64,000 nt of DNA from CBDBCU01 sp965243185 (GCA_965243185.1 OZ251531.1:2356001-2420000); one strand, 5' to 3'; shown: positions 7,587-17,589, numbered from the stretch's first letter. The notes: generated by a model from the sequence alone, not told the origin. A program made the numbers and translations.

Positions 7587-9047
7587 TTGCAGTATCAGGA
7601 AACCGGGGCGTATTATTTTGCCCGGCGCGGCTTGCGTCGTTGCGCCGGGTTTTGGGCTTTGTGGGCTTTGGGCGTGGGCGCGGTTATTTCGGGGGATTTT
7701 TTCGGGTGGAACTTCGGGTTAAGCGTGGGCGGTTTTGGCGGGTTGGCGATTGCCGCCGCCATTGTCGCTGTGATGTATCTAGGCTTGTGCTATTCCCTGG
7801 CGGAGATGGCGCCGGCAATGCCTTACGCCGGCGGCCCCTATTCCTTTGCGCGGACTGCCTTGGGTCCGTGGGGCGGGTTCAGCACCGGATTGGCAGCCAG
7901 TATCGAGTATATTCTCACGCCGGCGGTTATCGTCGTTGGCATTGGCGGCTATATGGGGGCGGCGGTCAACAGCTTGCTGGGGCTGGCCCTACCGGCGCCG
8001 CTCTGGTGGCTGATTTTCTATGTCATTTTCGTAGGCATCAACATCCTGGGAGCGGCAGCCGCTTTCCGGTTTACCGTGGTTATCACCCTGCTGGCTTTGG
8101 CGATTTTGATAGTGTTCTGGATTGGGGCCATTCCCCATTTCAGTTGGGATTTGGCGTTGAATATCGCGCCGGAGCCGGGACAATCCCGCTGGCTGCCCTT
8201 CGGCTGGAGCGGAATAGCTTATGCCCTGCCCTTTGCCATCTGGTTTTTCCTGGCGATTGAACAAGTTCCCTTGGCGGCTGAGGAGGCGCGCCAACCCCGG
8301 CGGGATGTGCCGAAAGCCCTGCTCTGGGGGATTTTGACGCTGCTAATCGCCGCCGGGTTGACGCTGCTGCTGAACGCTGGCATTGCCCCGGGCGCGGCGG
8401 CCGTGGGCGGGTCGGATGAACCGCTGTTCCTGGCTTTCAATACCATATTCGGCGGCGGATTGGGGGCAGTCGTTTTGTCCTTAGCGGCCGTGGCCGGCTT
8501 GGTCGCCAGCTTTCACGCCATCATCTACGCCTACGGCCGCAATATCTACTCCCTGTCCCGGGCCGGCTACTTCCCCCGGGGGCTTTCCCTGACTTGGCCC
8601 GGACGGCAAACGCCGCATATTGCGCTGCTGACCGGGGCGGTAGTGGGCTATGGCATTGCCTTGCTGATTGAGTTCGGCAACGACTGGCTGGGCGGCGGGG
8701 TGCCGGTGGCGGAGATACTGCTGAATATGGCGGTATTCGGGGCGGTTATTTCCTATGTAATGCAGATGATTGCTTTCATCCGACTGCGGCAGCGGTTTCC
8801 GGGAATGGAACGCCCTTATGTCAGCCCCTTGGGGATGACCGGGGCGTTAGTTGCCGGGGTGATTGCCCTGATTGCGCTGGTCTTTCTGCTGCTGAACAGC
8901 GATTACCGGGTGGGCATTTACGGCTGCGCGCTGTGGTTCGGGTTGGGCTTGCTCTACTTTGCGCTGGTGGGCCGGCGGCGGCTGGTCAAGTCCCCGGAGG
9001 AGGATTTTGCGGTCCGGCAAGAGCAGACGCCGGCGGGTTCCGGGTGA
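7587..9047 (+). CDS. APC-superfamily permease, ethanolamine/amino-acid permease-like
   Basis: The 486-residue product has about 12 hydrophobic segments. An early GVGAVISGDFFGWNFGL motif and EMAPAMPYAGGPYSFAR are diagnostic of the APC family and closest to ethanolamine permeases (GWNFGLSVGGFGG). Proton-coupled import of ethanolamine or an amino acid across the inner membrane is likely. The apparent start is a TTG at 7587 after an AGAGG; it directly precedes the predicted first transmembrane region, so a slightly different start is possible. No ethanolamine ammonia-lyase genes are nearby, so the substrate is uncertain. Confidence 0.8.
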   Translation: MQYQETGAYYFARRGLRRCAGFWALWALGVGAVISGDFFGWNFGLSVGGFGGLAIAAAIVAVMYLGLCYSLAEMAPAMPYAGGPYSFARTALGPWGGFSTGLAASIEYILTPAVIVVGIGGYMGAAVNSLLGLALPAPLWWLIFYVIFVGINILGAAAAFRFTVVITLLALAILIVFWIGAIPHFSWDLALNIAPEPGQSRWLPFGWSGIAYALPFAIWFFLAIEQVPLAAEEARQPRRDVPKALLWGILTLLIAAGLTLLLNAGIAPGAAAVGGSDEPLFLAFNTIFGGGLGAVVLSLAAVAGLVASFHAIIYAYGRNIYSLSRAGYFPRGLSLTWPGRQTPHIALLTGAVVGYGIALLIEFGNDWLGGGVPVAEILLNMAVFGAVISYVMQMIAFIRLRQRFPGMERPYVSPLGMTGALVAGVIALIALVFLLLNSDYRVGIYGCALWFGLGLLYFALVGRRRLVKSPEEDFAVRQEQTPAGSG

Positions 9048-9213
9048 TGGCATTTATCCGGACGAGTCCTTTGCCGCCGCCGTCAATTATTTCATTATTA
9101 TTAACCGTGATTAAAAACCCCTTGCATTATTGCCAAGGGCGGTATATTATAGCCCGCAATGGCTTTCCCTCGGGCTTAATTCAGCATTCAGCCGCCCCAG
9201 GCGTATCGGTGCG

Positions 9214-11058
9214 ATGGACATTCTGCTCCGCATAACCACGATGGCTTTCCGCTACCGCAAGCGGATGGTGCTGGCGTACTTGTCCTTCTTTATTGCCATC
9301 GGCTTCTCCCTGATGATTCCCTGGCTTTTTGGCGAGTCCATTGACGCTCTGGTCGTTATCGAGGGGGTACTGGGCGAGGGCGGCCAGATAATGCCCAACC
9401 CGGATTTGACTACCGGGCTGCTGGCCGGGTTGGCGGCGGCCTTGCTGGCAGCCAGCATAATGCGCGGCTTCTTTGACTTTGCCCGCACCTACACTACCGA
9501 TTCCCTGTCGCAACTGGTCTCCTACGATTTCCGCAACCTGCTGTATGACAAGCTCCAGCACGTGAGCTTTGCCTACCACGACAAGGAACATACCGGCAAC
9601 CTGATGTCCAAGGCCACCGCTGATGTGGAGGCGATACGGCGGTTCGTCAATATGGGCTTGGTGCGGTCGCTGGAAGTGGTAGTACGCACCATTGCCGTTA
9701 CCAGCATCCTGATTTGGCTGAACTGGGAACTGGCGCTAATCAGCCTGATTTTCGTGCCGTTTCTGGTGGTGCGCTCTACTTTGGTGATGGGGCGGCTGCG
9801 GCGGATGTGGCTGCACGTGCAGGAAGTGAACGGCGAACTGGTAACGGTGTTGCAGGAGAATCTGGTCGGCATCCATGTGGTCAAAGCCTTTGCTTCCGAG
9901 GATTTTGAGCGGCGCAAGTATGACCGCAAGGCCCGGGAACTGCGGCAGGAATACTATCAGTCGGAGCGGCTGCAAGGCACCAACAGCGCTTGGATGACCC
10001 TGTATTTCACTTTTGCCTTGGGCTTGATTGTCTGGTACGGCGGCTGGGAGATTATCCGCGGGGATTTGACGGCGGGGGATTTGGCAAAGTTCGTCCTGTA
10101 TCTGAACCAGTTGACCTTTCCCATCCGTTCCGCCGCGCAGATTATTAACAGCTTTTCCCGGGCGATTTCCTCCGGACGGCGGATTTTTGATGTGCTGGAT
10201 TCCCGTTCCCCGGTCGAGGAAAAGCCGGGGGCGCCGGTGATGGGCCGGGCCGTGGGACAAGTGCAGTTCGAGAATGCTTCCTTTGCCTATGACGCCCGCT
10301 CCCCAGCCTTGAAAGGGGTCAACATTACCGCCGCGCCGGGCCAGATAACCGCCATCCTGGGCGCGCCGGGCAGCGGCAAAAGCACTATCGTCAACCTGCT
10401 GCCCCGCTTTTATGATGTTACCGGCGGCCGGGTGACCATCGACGGCGCGGACATTCGGGACTTTACTTTGGAATCTCTCCGCCGCAATGTGGGCATCGTT
10501 CAGCAGGATATTTTTCTCTTTGACGCTACCATCCGGGACAACATTGCCTACGGGGTGTCCAACGCTACCGAGGCGGACATCATCAACGCCGCCAAAATCG
10601 CCCAACTGCACGACCAGATAATGACCCTGCCCGCCGGCTATGATACTTGGGTGGGGGAACGCGGCAGCACTTTGTCCGGCGGTCAGCGGCAGCGGCTTTC
10701 CATTGCCCGCACCGTGCTAGTCAATCCGCCCATCCTGATTCTCGACGACTCCACTTCCAGCGTGGATGTGGAAACGGAGCGGCAGATTCACCAGGCAATG
10801 GTCAATGTGATGCAGGGGCGCACTACCTTTGTTATCGCCCACCGGCTCAGCACCGTGCGGGAGGCGGATCAGATACTGGTGCTGAAAAACGGGGAAATTG
10901 CGGAGCGGGGCAACCATAACGAACTGATTGCCCAACGCGGCATTTACCGGGACATCTACGAACTGCAACTGCGGCCGCAAGAGGAGGTGCTGCTGGACGC
11001 CGCCATTGGCGCGGCCCCGGCAGCAGCGGCCGCCGGCGCAGTTGGGGGTAACGACTGA
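9214..11058 (+). CDS. ABC exporter half-transporter A (degenerate Walker B)
   Basis: This is a fused membrane-ATPase half-transporter of about 614 residues if started at ATG 9214, in front of the first membrane helix. A longer TTG start at 9130 is possible. Six membrane helices fill the first ~320 residues. The ATPase domain shows Walker A GAPGSGKST, signature LSGGQRQRL, and Walker B ILILDDSTSSVD, where the usual catalytic Glu is Asp. It overlaps the next gene by four bases (TGATG type). Such pairs form heterodimeric multidrug or lipid exporters in which this subunit contributes the degenerate site. Confidence 0.88.
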   Translation: MDILLRITTMAFRYRKRMVLAYLSFFIAIGFSLMIPWLFGESIDALVVIEGVLGEGGQIMPNPDLTTGLLAGLAAALLAASIMRGFFDFARTYTTDSLSQLVSYDFRNLLYDKLQHVSFAYHDKEHTGNLMSKATADVEAIRRFVNMGLVRSLEVVVRTIAVTSILIWLNWELALISLIFVPFLVVRSTLVMGRLRRMWLHVQEVNGELVTVLQENLVGIHVVKAFASEDFERRKYDRKARELRQEYYQSERLQGTNSAWMTLYFTFALGLIVWYGGWEIIRGDLTAGDLAKFVLYLNQLTFPIRSAAQIINSFSRAISSGRRIFDVLDSRSPVEEKPGAPVMGRAVGQVQFENASFAYDARSPALKGVNITAAPGQITAILGAPGSGKSTIVNLLPRFYDVTGGRVTIDGADIRDFTLESLRRNVGIVQQDIFLFDATIRDNIAYGVSNATEADIINAAKIAQLHDQIMTLPAGYDTWVGERGSTLSGGQRQRLSIARTVLVNPPILILDDSTSSVDVETERQIHQAMVNVMQGRTTFVIAHRLSTVREADQILVLKNGEIAERGNHNELIAQRGIYRDIYELQLRPQEEVLLDAAIGAAPAAAAAGAVGGND

Positions 11059-12980
11059 TGCGCGGCGGCGGCTTTGGCGGCGGTTTCGGCGGGATGATGG
11101 GCGGGATGCGCGGTTTGCAGTCCGGCGGCATCCGCTCGGTCAACCTCGACAACCTTAGCGACGACAACGAACTGGGCGCGGCCTATAACAACAAGGTAGT
11201 CGTCCGCCTCATCTCCTATATGGGCCCGTTCAAGGCGGATGTAGCCAAAAGCCTGGCGGCGGTGCTGGTCTATACCATTGCCAACGCCAGTATCCCCTGG
11301 CTGATTATGCTGGGCATCAACCAGGGCATCAATACCGGGGATGTGTCGCGCCTGCACTTGATGGGTTTGGCTTTCCTGGCCGTTACCCTGATTCACTTCG
11401 GCGCCAACTATCTCCAGTTCGTCTTTATGGCCCGGGTAGGGCAGAGCATTCTGTACGCCCTGCGTACCCATATGTTCAGCCATCTGCAAAACCTTTCCCC
11501 CGCCTTTTACCACCGCACCGCCGTGGGCCGCATAATGTCCCGCAGTCAGAGCGATGTTTTGCAGCTTCAGGAAACCTTCGAGATGCTGGTATTGGCATTG
11601 GCCGATGTGGTGACGCTGGGGTTCATCATCATCTATATGCTGATTGTGGACTGGCAGTTGGCGTTGGTCAGCCTCAGCATTGTCCCGGTGCTGTTCTTTA
11701 TCCTGGCTTACTGGCAGCGGTTTGCCCGCCGTTCCTTTATGCGGATTCGCCGGGCTATCGCGATGGTCAACGGCGAATATAACCAGAACATTACCGGCAT
11801 CCGGGTAGTGCAAAGCCTGAACCGGCAGGATGAAAACCTGCGCCACTTCGAGGAACTGAACCGGGAACACCTCGACGCCAACTTACAAGCCAGCCGTTTC
11901 TCCGGCGGCTTGCAACCCATGGTCGAGTTCCTGATTGGCGTCGGGATGGGCTTTGGCGTGGTACTGGTCGGCGGCCTGCTGGTGCAGGGCGGCAACCTGG
12001 AGTGGGGCGTACTGGTAGCCTTTGCCGTCTGGATTCAGCGTTTCTTTGAACCCATCCGCCACTTGACGATGCAGTACGGCATCTTTCAGCGGTCCATGGC
12101 TGCCGGCGTCCGCATCTTTGAGTTGATTGACCTGGAGCCGGAGGTCAAGGATGCCCCGGATGCGGTGGCAATGCCGCCGGTGCGCGGGGAAATCCGCTAC
12201 GAGGGCGTCCATTTCCACTATGTCGAGGGCGTGGAAGTGTTGCAGGATATTAACCTGCACATCCGCCCCGGGGAGAATGTGGCTCTGGTCGGTTCCACCG
12301 GAGCCGGCAAAAGCACTTTGGTGACGCTGGCCCATCGCTTTGCCGATGTAACGCAAGGGCGCATTACCATTGACGGCTACGACCTGCGTTCCGTTACGCG
12401 CCGCTCCTTGGTGGGGCAGATGAGTATGGTCTTGCAGGAACCCTACCTCTTTTCCGGCAATGTCAAGGAAAATATCCGCTACTGCTACGACAACGCCACG
12501 GATGAGGATGTAATCGCCGCCGCCAAGGCGGTAGGGGCGCATGACTTTATTATGGCGTTGGAGGATGGCTACGATACGGTGCTGGCCGAGCGCGGCGTCA
12601 ACCTGAGCGTGGGGCAGCGGCAGCTAATCAGCTTTGCCCGGGCCATCGTCGGCGACCCGCGCATCATCATCCTCGACGAAGCCACGGCCAACATTGACAC
12701 CCATACCGAAATCCTGATTCAGGAAGCCTTGAGCCATGTTCTGGAAGGGCGAACTTCCATCGTCATTGCCCACCGGCTTTCGACTATCCGCAGCGCCGAT
12801 AAAATAGTGGTGCTGGACCAGGGGCGCATTGTGGAAACCGGCCGCCACGAGGAACTGCTGCGGCGCAATGGCGTCTATGCCCGGCTCTACGCCATCAACT
12901 ACGGCTTGGCCCACGACGCCAGCAACGGCGCGGAACCCATCGGCGGCCCCAACTTGGCGCCAGCCCCGGCGGATAACTGA
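11058..12980 (+). CDS. ABC exporter half-transporter B (canonical Walker B, LSVGQ signature)
   Basis: The 640-residue partner starts within the stop of the preceding gene. A glycine/methionine-rich leader (RGGGFGGGFGGMMGG) precedes the membrane domain, which has six helices up to about residue 350. The ATPase domain has Walker A GSTGAGKST, signature LSVGQRQL (Ser-Val instead of Ser-Gly) and Walker B IIILDEATANID with the catalytic Glu. The altered signature pairs with subunit A's degenerate Walker B, so one ATP site should be impaired, as in BmrCD/TM287-288-type exporters. The operon ends at the terminator at 13026. Confidence 0.88.
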   Translation: MRGGGFGGGFGGMMGGMRGLQSGGIRSVNLDNLSDDNELGAAYNNKVVVRLISYMGPFKADVAKSLAAVLVYTIANASIPWLIMLGINQGINTGDVSRLHLMGLAFLAVTLIHFGANYLQFVFMARVGQSILYALRTHMFSHLQNLSPAFYHRTAVGRIMSRSQSDVLQLQETFEMLVLALADVVTLGFIIIYMLIVDWQLALVSLSIVPVLFFILAYWQRFARRSFMRIRRAIAMVNGEYNQNITGIRVVQSLNRQDENLRHFEELNREHLDANLQASRFSGGLQPMVEFLIGVGMGFGVVLVGGLLVQGGNLEWGVLVAFAVWIQRFFEPIRHLTMQYGIFQRSMAAGVRIFELIDLEPEVKDAPDAVAMPPVRGEIRYEGVHFHYVEGVEVLQDINLHIRPGENVALVGSTGAGKSTLVTLAHRFADVTQGRITIDGYDLRSVTRRSLVGQMSMVLQEPYLFSGNVKENIRYCYDNATDEDVIAAAKAVGAHDFIMALEDGYDTVLAERGVNLSVGQRQLISFARAIVGDPRIIILDEATANIDTHTEILIQEALSHVLEGRTSIVIAHRLSTIRSADKIVVLDQGRIVETGRHEELLRRNGVYARLYAINYGLAHDASNGAEPIGGPNLAPAPADN

Positions 12981-13025
12981 TTAGGCGCTGCCGCCGCCGT
13001 GCTGCCCAACTGCCCAAACAAAGGC

Positions 13026-13056
13026 GGCGGCGGTTCACAACCGCCGCCCCTTTTTT
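13026..13056 (+). terminator. Rho-independent terminator of the ABC exporter operon
   Basis: A 10-bp stem (GGCGGCGGTT with AACCGCCGCC) with a three-base loop is followed by CC and six T residues. It lies 46 bases after the second exporter gene. Confidence 0.85.
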
Positions 13057-13080
13057 GCGCGGAGCAGTCTGAAGTAAATC

Positions 13081-13303
13081 AGGGCGTGTTCACACTAATT
13101 ATTGACGCCCCGGATAACCGACACCATAGCTATGTCATTCCGACCAAAGGGAGGGATCTAAAATGCCCGCTCTTGATTCCTCTCCAGATTTTTAGATTCC
13201 TCCCTTTGGTCGGAATGACATAGTGGCTTGGCGGCTACTGTGCAAGTTACTTCCCGGCAACCCGAATCGGCGATAAAGCCAAGGGTTAGCGTGAACATCC
13301 CTA
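13081..13303. mobile_element. MITE-like non-coding element with nested inverted repeat
   Basis: The left end AGGGCGTGTTCACACTAA (from 13081) is mirrored imperfectly at the right by TTAGCGTGAACATCCCT (about 13286-13302). Inside sits a 31-bp inverted repeat with one mismatch (13130-13160 and 13193-13223), starting CTATGTCATTCCGACC and ending GGTCGGAATGACATAG. There is no coding capacity. The outer-end sequence occurs again at 50318-50336, and the inner TAGATTCCTC...CGGAATGACA arm at about 25270-25301. These traits fit a miniature inverted-repeat element or remnant of it; target duplications are not obvious. Confidence 0.5.
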
Positions 13304-13364
13304 CAATTCGGCGGTCAACCGCCGCTGGTATTCAGAACGCCGGGGGAATTCGGGGGCGATTACC

Positions 13365-15044
13365 CTACATCCGCTCCGGGGCCGACATTCCCATCAGTTC
13401 CAAGGCCCGCCGGAAAACGATTTGCGCCGACTCCACCAGTTTCAGGCGGGCCAAAGTCAGGGCATTGTCCTCGGCATTAGCCGAAATGACCCGGCAATTT
13501 TCGTAGAACCAGTGGAAAGCGGTCGCCAGTTCCATAGCGTAGTGCGGCAGATGATGCGGTTCCAGACTGCGCGCCATCTGGTCCACCAGTTCCGGCAGCC
13601 GCAGCATCGTCCGAATCAGGTTCAGTTCATTGGGGTCGGTCAGCAGGGACACCGCGCCGCCGCTCCAGTCAATACCCCGCTCGCGCGCCAGGTTCAGGAT
13701 GCTGCCGTTGCGGGCGTGGGCGTACTGAATGTAATAAACCGGGTTTTCCGACGATTCCTTTTTCGCCAGTTCCAAGTCAAACTCCATTTGGGTTGAGGGC
13801 GTCCGGGCGAGGAAAAAGTAGCGGCAGGCGTCGACGCCCACTTCGTCAGCCAGTTCTCGCAGGGTGATGAAATCGCCGGTGCGCTTGGAGGCCCGCACCA
13901 CTTCCGAACCCCGTTTCAGCGTAACCATCTGGGAAATTAGCACCGTCAAATGCTCCGGAGCCAAGCCCATAGCGGCAACGGCCGCTTTCATCCGCGGCAC
14001 ATGGCCTTGATGGTCCGCCCCCCAGATGTCAATGACTTGCTCAAAGCCCCGCCCGACGAACTTGTTGTAGTGATAGGCAATGTCGGCGGCAAAGTAGGTA
14101 GGCTCGCCGCTGGAGCGCACTACTACATTATCCTTGTCATCCCCCAACAAGGTAGAGTTGAACCAGAGAGCGTTTTCCCTTTCGGAAAGGTAGTTGTTGG
14201 CCCGCAGCAAATCCATCGCCGCATCATATTCCCGGTTGGCGTAGAGGGAGCGTTCACTGAACCAGTTATCGAAGGTTACGCCAATCTGCGCCAGGTCGTC
14301 CCGGATCAGGGCAACCATCTTTTCCCGGCTGATGTCGCCGATTTCCTTGACAGCTTGAGCTTCCGCCATTTCCAGAAAGCGGCCGCCTTCGGCGGCGGCG
14401 ATTTCTTGGGCCAAGTCGGCGATATATTCCCCGGCATAGCCATTAGCCGGAAAGTCCGCATCCCATCCCAAAGCCTCCCGGTAGCGGGCATAGACGGAAC
14501 GGTAAAAGGCATCCATCTGGGTGCCGGCGTCATTGACATAGTATTCCCGGGTAACGGCATAGCCGGCGGCGGCCAGGGTATTAGCCAGTGCGCTGCCTAG
14601 CACTGCGCCGCGGGTATGGCCGACATGAACCGGGCCGGTGGGGTTGACGCTGACGAACTCGACCATCACCCGGCGGCCCTGGCCGGTGTCCACCGTGCCA
14701 TAGTCGGCAGCGGATTGCCGCACCGTCTCGACCTGCCGCTGAATCCAGCCGTCGTTAAGGTAGAAGTTGATAAAGCCCGGCGGAGCGGCAGCTACCCGTT
14801 CCACTTCCGGGGCGGCGGCAATGTATTCCACCAGAGTTTCGGCCAGTTTCAAAGGGTTGATGCGGGTCGCCCGGGCCAGGCGCAAGGGCAGGCTGGTGGC
14901 AAAATCGCCGTTAGCCGGGTTAGCCGGCCGCTCCATCAGGATGTCCGGCATCGTTTCCAACTGGAAAACTTTTTCCTGTTGGGCGCGGGTCAAGGCCGCA
15001 GCCACCAGTTCCTGAATTGTGTCCCGAATCAACGCCGTAGCCAT
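13365..15044 (-). CDS. argS: Arginyl-tRNA synthetase
   Basis: The 559-residue class I synthetase has an N-terminal Add1-type domain, then FVSVNPTGPVHVGHTRGA carrying the HIGH-type motif (HVGH). The region VTLKRGSEVVRASKRTG stands in place of KMSKS, as in most ArgRS enzymes. The C-terminal DALR helical anticodon-binding domain ends in RALELMGMSAPERM, the usual ArgRS end that binds tRNA-Arg. The enzyme charges tRNA-Arg with arginine in the cytoplasm. Length is normal. It is transcribed alone, divergent from the tRNA-Thr gene region. Confidence 0.95.
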   Translation of the reverse strand: MATALIRDTIQELVAAALTRAQQEKVFQLETMPDILMERPANPANGDFATSLPLRLARATRINPLKLAETLVEYIAAAPEVERVAAAPPGFINFYLNDGWIQRQVETVRQSAADYGTVDTGQGRRVMVEFVSVNPTGPVHVGHTRGAVLGSALANTLAAAGYAVTREYYVNDAGTQMDAFYRSVYARYREALGWDADFPANGYAGEYIADLAQEIAAAEGGRFLEMAEAQAVKEIGDISREKMVALIRDDLAQIGVTFDNWFSERSLYANREYDAAMDLLRANNYLSERENALWFNSTLLGDDKDNVVVRSSGEPTYFAADIAYHYNKFVGRGFEQVIDIWGADHQGHVPRMKAAVAAMGLAPEHLTVLISQMVTLKRGSEVVRASKRTGDFITLRELADEVGVDACRYFFLARTPSTQMEFDLELAKKESSENPVYYIQYAHARNGSILNLARERGIDWSGGAVSLLTDPNELNLIRTMLRLPELVDQMARSLEPHHLPHYAMELATAFHWFYENCRVISANAEDNALTLARLKLVESAQIVFRRALELMGMSAPERM

Positions 15045-15336
15045 GCCCGCAACCCTTTCAATAGTGGAATGGGAGTAAAGAGCTATAGTAGCACAAATTG
15101 GCCGGCGGGAAAATGTTAATGGCGGCCGGGTTCCCTTTGCTTTTGGATGATTTTCCGACAGTCAACTCTATATAGGCATTAAAAATAATCCGTATCATCC
15201 AAAACAGAACGGTTCACATAGCGGAAAGTGGTAGTATTATCAACTGCTGAAACGGCACGGAAACCGTCGCTAAAGGGGATGGCGGCCGGATTTTGGGGAT
15301 GGTATAATGGTTTGGCAATCCCTCTTTTACGGGCGG

Positions 15337-15411
15337 GCCGGTGTAGCTCAGTGGCAGAGCAGCGGTTTCGTAAACCGCAGGTCAAGGGTTCGACTCCCTT
15401 CACCGGCTCCA
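15337..15411 (+). tRNA. tRNA-Thr (anticodon CGT), CCA encoded
   Basis: The acceptor stem GCCGGTG/CACCGGC, D-arm, anticodon stem GCGGT/ACCGC with loop TTCGTAA, and T-arm AAGGG-TTCGACT-CCCTT all pair perfectly. The anticodon in the loop is CGT, which reads ACG (Thr). The discriminator T at 15408 is followed by genome-encoded CCA. A TATAAT at 15303 may be the -10 box. Confidence 0.95.
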
Positions 15412-15486
15412 GTTTTCTGCTCATTGCTCCTTTGTTGCCTTGCCGCTTGCCTTACCCCCGGCCGCCGTTTCCGGTATAATCGGCTT

Positions 15487-17589
15487 ATGACTAGCGGACG
15501 CCGGGCCATTTCCCAGTTTTTGATGATGTTGCTGCTGGCCGCATTTTCGGGCGGGTTGGCGGCGGGTTGCGCGCCGCAAGCTGCGCCAGCCGGCAGCCGG
15601 GCGGCTGTGGTCAGCACGCCGCCGGCCGCAGTTGCTGCCACCATTGCGTCGCCATCCGTTTCTTTAGAAAAGTTGCCGCCGCGGCCGGGCGTTACAGCGA
15701 TACCGACGCCCCGGCCGACGGCTACGGCTATCCCCAGTACCGTTGTGCCTACTTTGCCGCCGTCTACAGCTACGCCTATTCCACAGCCGCCGGCGCCGGT
15801 CGTGGCGGCCTTTGCCCCGGCCCCGGAGCGGAACTTGTATCAATTGGCGAAGGAGCTGCTGCTGCCGGCCGGCGCGCCGGAAGTGGCGCGGATAGTGAAC
15901 CCAGAGCCGGTCAGCTACACCGCCGGGCGCAAGGATGATTTCTGGATGGTGAACCTGCGGGATTTGGCGGTGTATCAGTCCACCTTTGAGCTGCGGCTGG
16001 TTACGCCTAACGCCTATTGGTATGTGGAGGAGGGGCTGCGGGTTAATCAGGAGGATTTGGAGCGGGCGGCGGCGGCCTTTGAGGAGCGGATTTATCCCCA
16101 AGTCAGCGCGGCTTTTGGTACGGAATGGCGGCCGGGCGTGGACAACGATGTCCATTTGACCATCCTGCACGGAGCAATCCAGGGGGCGGCCGGCTATTAC
16201 AGTTCCGGGGACGAATATCCTGCCGCGGTGCATCCGCGCAGCAATGAACGGGAGATGATTTATATTAACGGCGCCGTCCTGCGGGTGGGTTCGGCCGCCC
16301 ATCGCAGCGTGCTGGCCCACGAATTGCAGCACGCCATCCACTGGAATTATGACCCTTCGGAGGCTACCTGGGTCAACGAAGGGTTGGCGGAATTGGCGGT
16401 GCGGGCGGCCGGGTATCAGGATGGCAGTATGGAATGGTTTATGCGGCATTCTCACATTTCCCTGGTGCATTGGCCCTTGGGGGATGACTACATTGGGGCG
16501 CACTATGGGGCGGCCGCGCTGTTTATGCACTACTTGGCTGAGCATTACGGCATTGCCGGCGAAGGAATCGAAGGAACCGGTCTCAACACCCTGCGCCCGC
16601 TGGTAGCGGAACCGGCGGATGATATTGCCGGAATTGACGCTTATTTGGAAAAGGCAGGCTATAGCGTCGGCTTTTATGATGTCTTTCGGGATTGGATTGC
16701 CGCCAACTTTCTGGACGCTAAAGACGGCGGGATTTACGGCTATGGCGACTTGGCGGTGACGGTGCGGCCGCGGCAGAGGATTAACGAGTTTGCTGAACTG
16801 AATCGGGAGGCGGCGCAATACGGCACCGACTATATCGAGATTGGTCCGGAACTGGCGGAGCAACCGCTGCGTTTCCATTTTGCCGGGGCGGCGGAAAATG
16901 TTTTGCTGCCGGCTGAGGTGGGGGATAGCGGCTGCTGGTGGAGCAATGCCGGGGATTCCATTACAGCCACGCTGACCCGGACGGTGGATTTGCGGGAAGC
17001 GGATACGGCGGCCTTGACTTATCAAGTGTGGCACAGTATCGAGGAGGATTGGGACTACGTTTATTTGCAGGTGTCCACCGACGGGGGGCGGCATTGGGAT
17101 ATTCTGGAAACGCCGCATACTTCGGACGAAAATCCCATTGACGCCGGCTTTGGCCCGGGCTATACCGGAGCCAGCGGGGGTTGGATTGATGAGACGGTGG
17201 ATTTGAGCGGCTACGGAGGGCAGGAAATCCAGCTGCGCTTTCAGTATGTTACCGACGATGCGCTGAATGACATCGGGTTGTGCCTGCGGGATCTGGCCAT
17301 TGCCGCCGCCGGGGTTGACGCCGGCGCGGCTGACAGTTGGCAAGCCGACGGGTTTATCCGCAGCGACAACCGGGTATCGCAGCAGTATATGGTACAGATA
17401 CTACAGCGGGGGACGGAGAATCGGGTAACGCGCTTGGAACTGACTGCGGACGGGATGGGTGGTCTGACCGGAGCGGCCGTAGTGGCGCCGTATCCCGGAA
17501 TGAAGCGGATGATGGCAGCGGTAACGCCGGTAGCCCCGGCAACGCGGCAGCGGGCGGCTTATACCTTGACCGTGTCGGCGGGAGAATAG
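15487..17589 (+). CDS. Secreted lipoprotein with HExxH zinc metalloprotease domain
   Basis: The ATG at 15487 is chosen because it opens a signal peptide that ends in a lipobox (GGLAAGC, Cys around residue 27). The upstream frame runs through the tRNA and is not coding. A Pro/Thr-rich linker (residues ~45-115) follows. The catalytic region contains VLAHELQHAIHW, an HExxH zinc site, with the third ligand candidate in the WVNEGLAELA helix: the gluzincin pattern (HExxH...E). The C-terminal third carries a VDLREADTAALTYQVW / STDGGRHWDIL module similar to the beta domains of immune-inhibitor-A peptidases. The role is extracellular protein degradation, with the substrate unknown. The product is 700 residues. 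Confidence 0.75.
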   Translation: MTSGRRAISQFLMMLLLAAFSGGLAAGCAPQAAPAGSRAAVVSTPPAAVAATIASPSVSLEKLPPRPGVTAIPTPRPTATAIPSTVVPTLPPSTATPIPQPPAPVVAAFAPAPERNLYQLAKELLLPAGAPEVARIVNPEPVSYTAGRKDDFWMVNLRDLAVYQSTFELRLVTPNAYWYVEEGLRVNQEDLERAAAAFEERIYPQVSAAFGTEWRPGVDNDVHLTILHGAIQGAAGYYSSGDEYPAAVHPRSNEREMIYINGAVLRVGSAAHRSVLAHELQHAIHWNYDPSEATWVNEGLAELAVRAAGYQDGSMEWFMRHSHISLVHWPLGDDYIGAHYGAAALFMHYLAEHYGIAGEGIEGTGLNTLRPLVAEPADDIAGIDAYLEKAGYSVGFYDVFRDWIAANFLDAKDGGIYGYGDLAVTVRPRQRINEFAELNREAAQYGTDYIEIGPELAEQPLRFHFAGAAENVLLPAEVGDSGCWWSNAGDSITATLTRTVDLREADTAALTYQVWHSIEEDWDYVYLQVSTDGGRHWDILETPHTSDENPIDAGFGPGYTGASGGWIDETVDLSGYGGQEIQLRFQYVTDDALNDIGLCLRDLAIAAAGVDAGAADSWQADGFIRSDNRVSQQYMVQILQRGTENRVTRLELTADGMGGLTGAAVVAPYPGMKRMMAAVTPVAPATRQRAAYTLTVSAGE

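Noticed and set aside
15307..15486. Upstream extension of the metalloprotease gene through the tRNA-Thr
   Set aside because: A tRNA gene lies inside it, and the signal peptide with lipobox begins at 15487.
15664..17343. 559-residue minus-strand open frame over the metalloprotease
   Set aside because: The plus-strand gene has a lipobox, HExxH and a coherent domain order; the reverse frame is rich in Arg/Pro/His without motifs.
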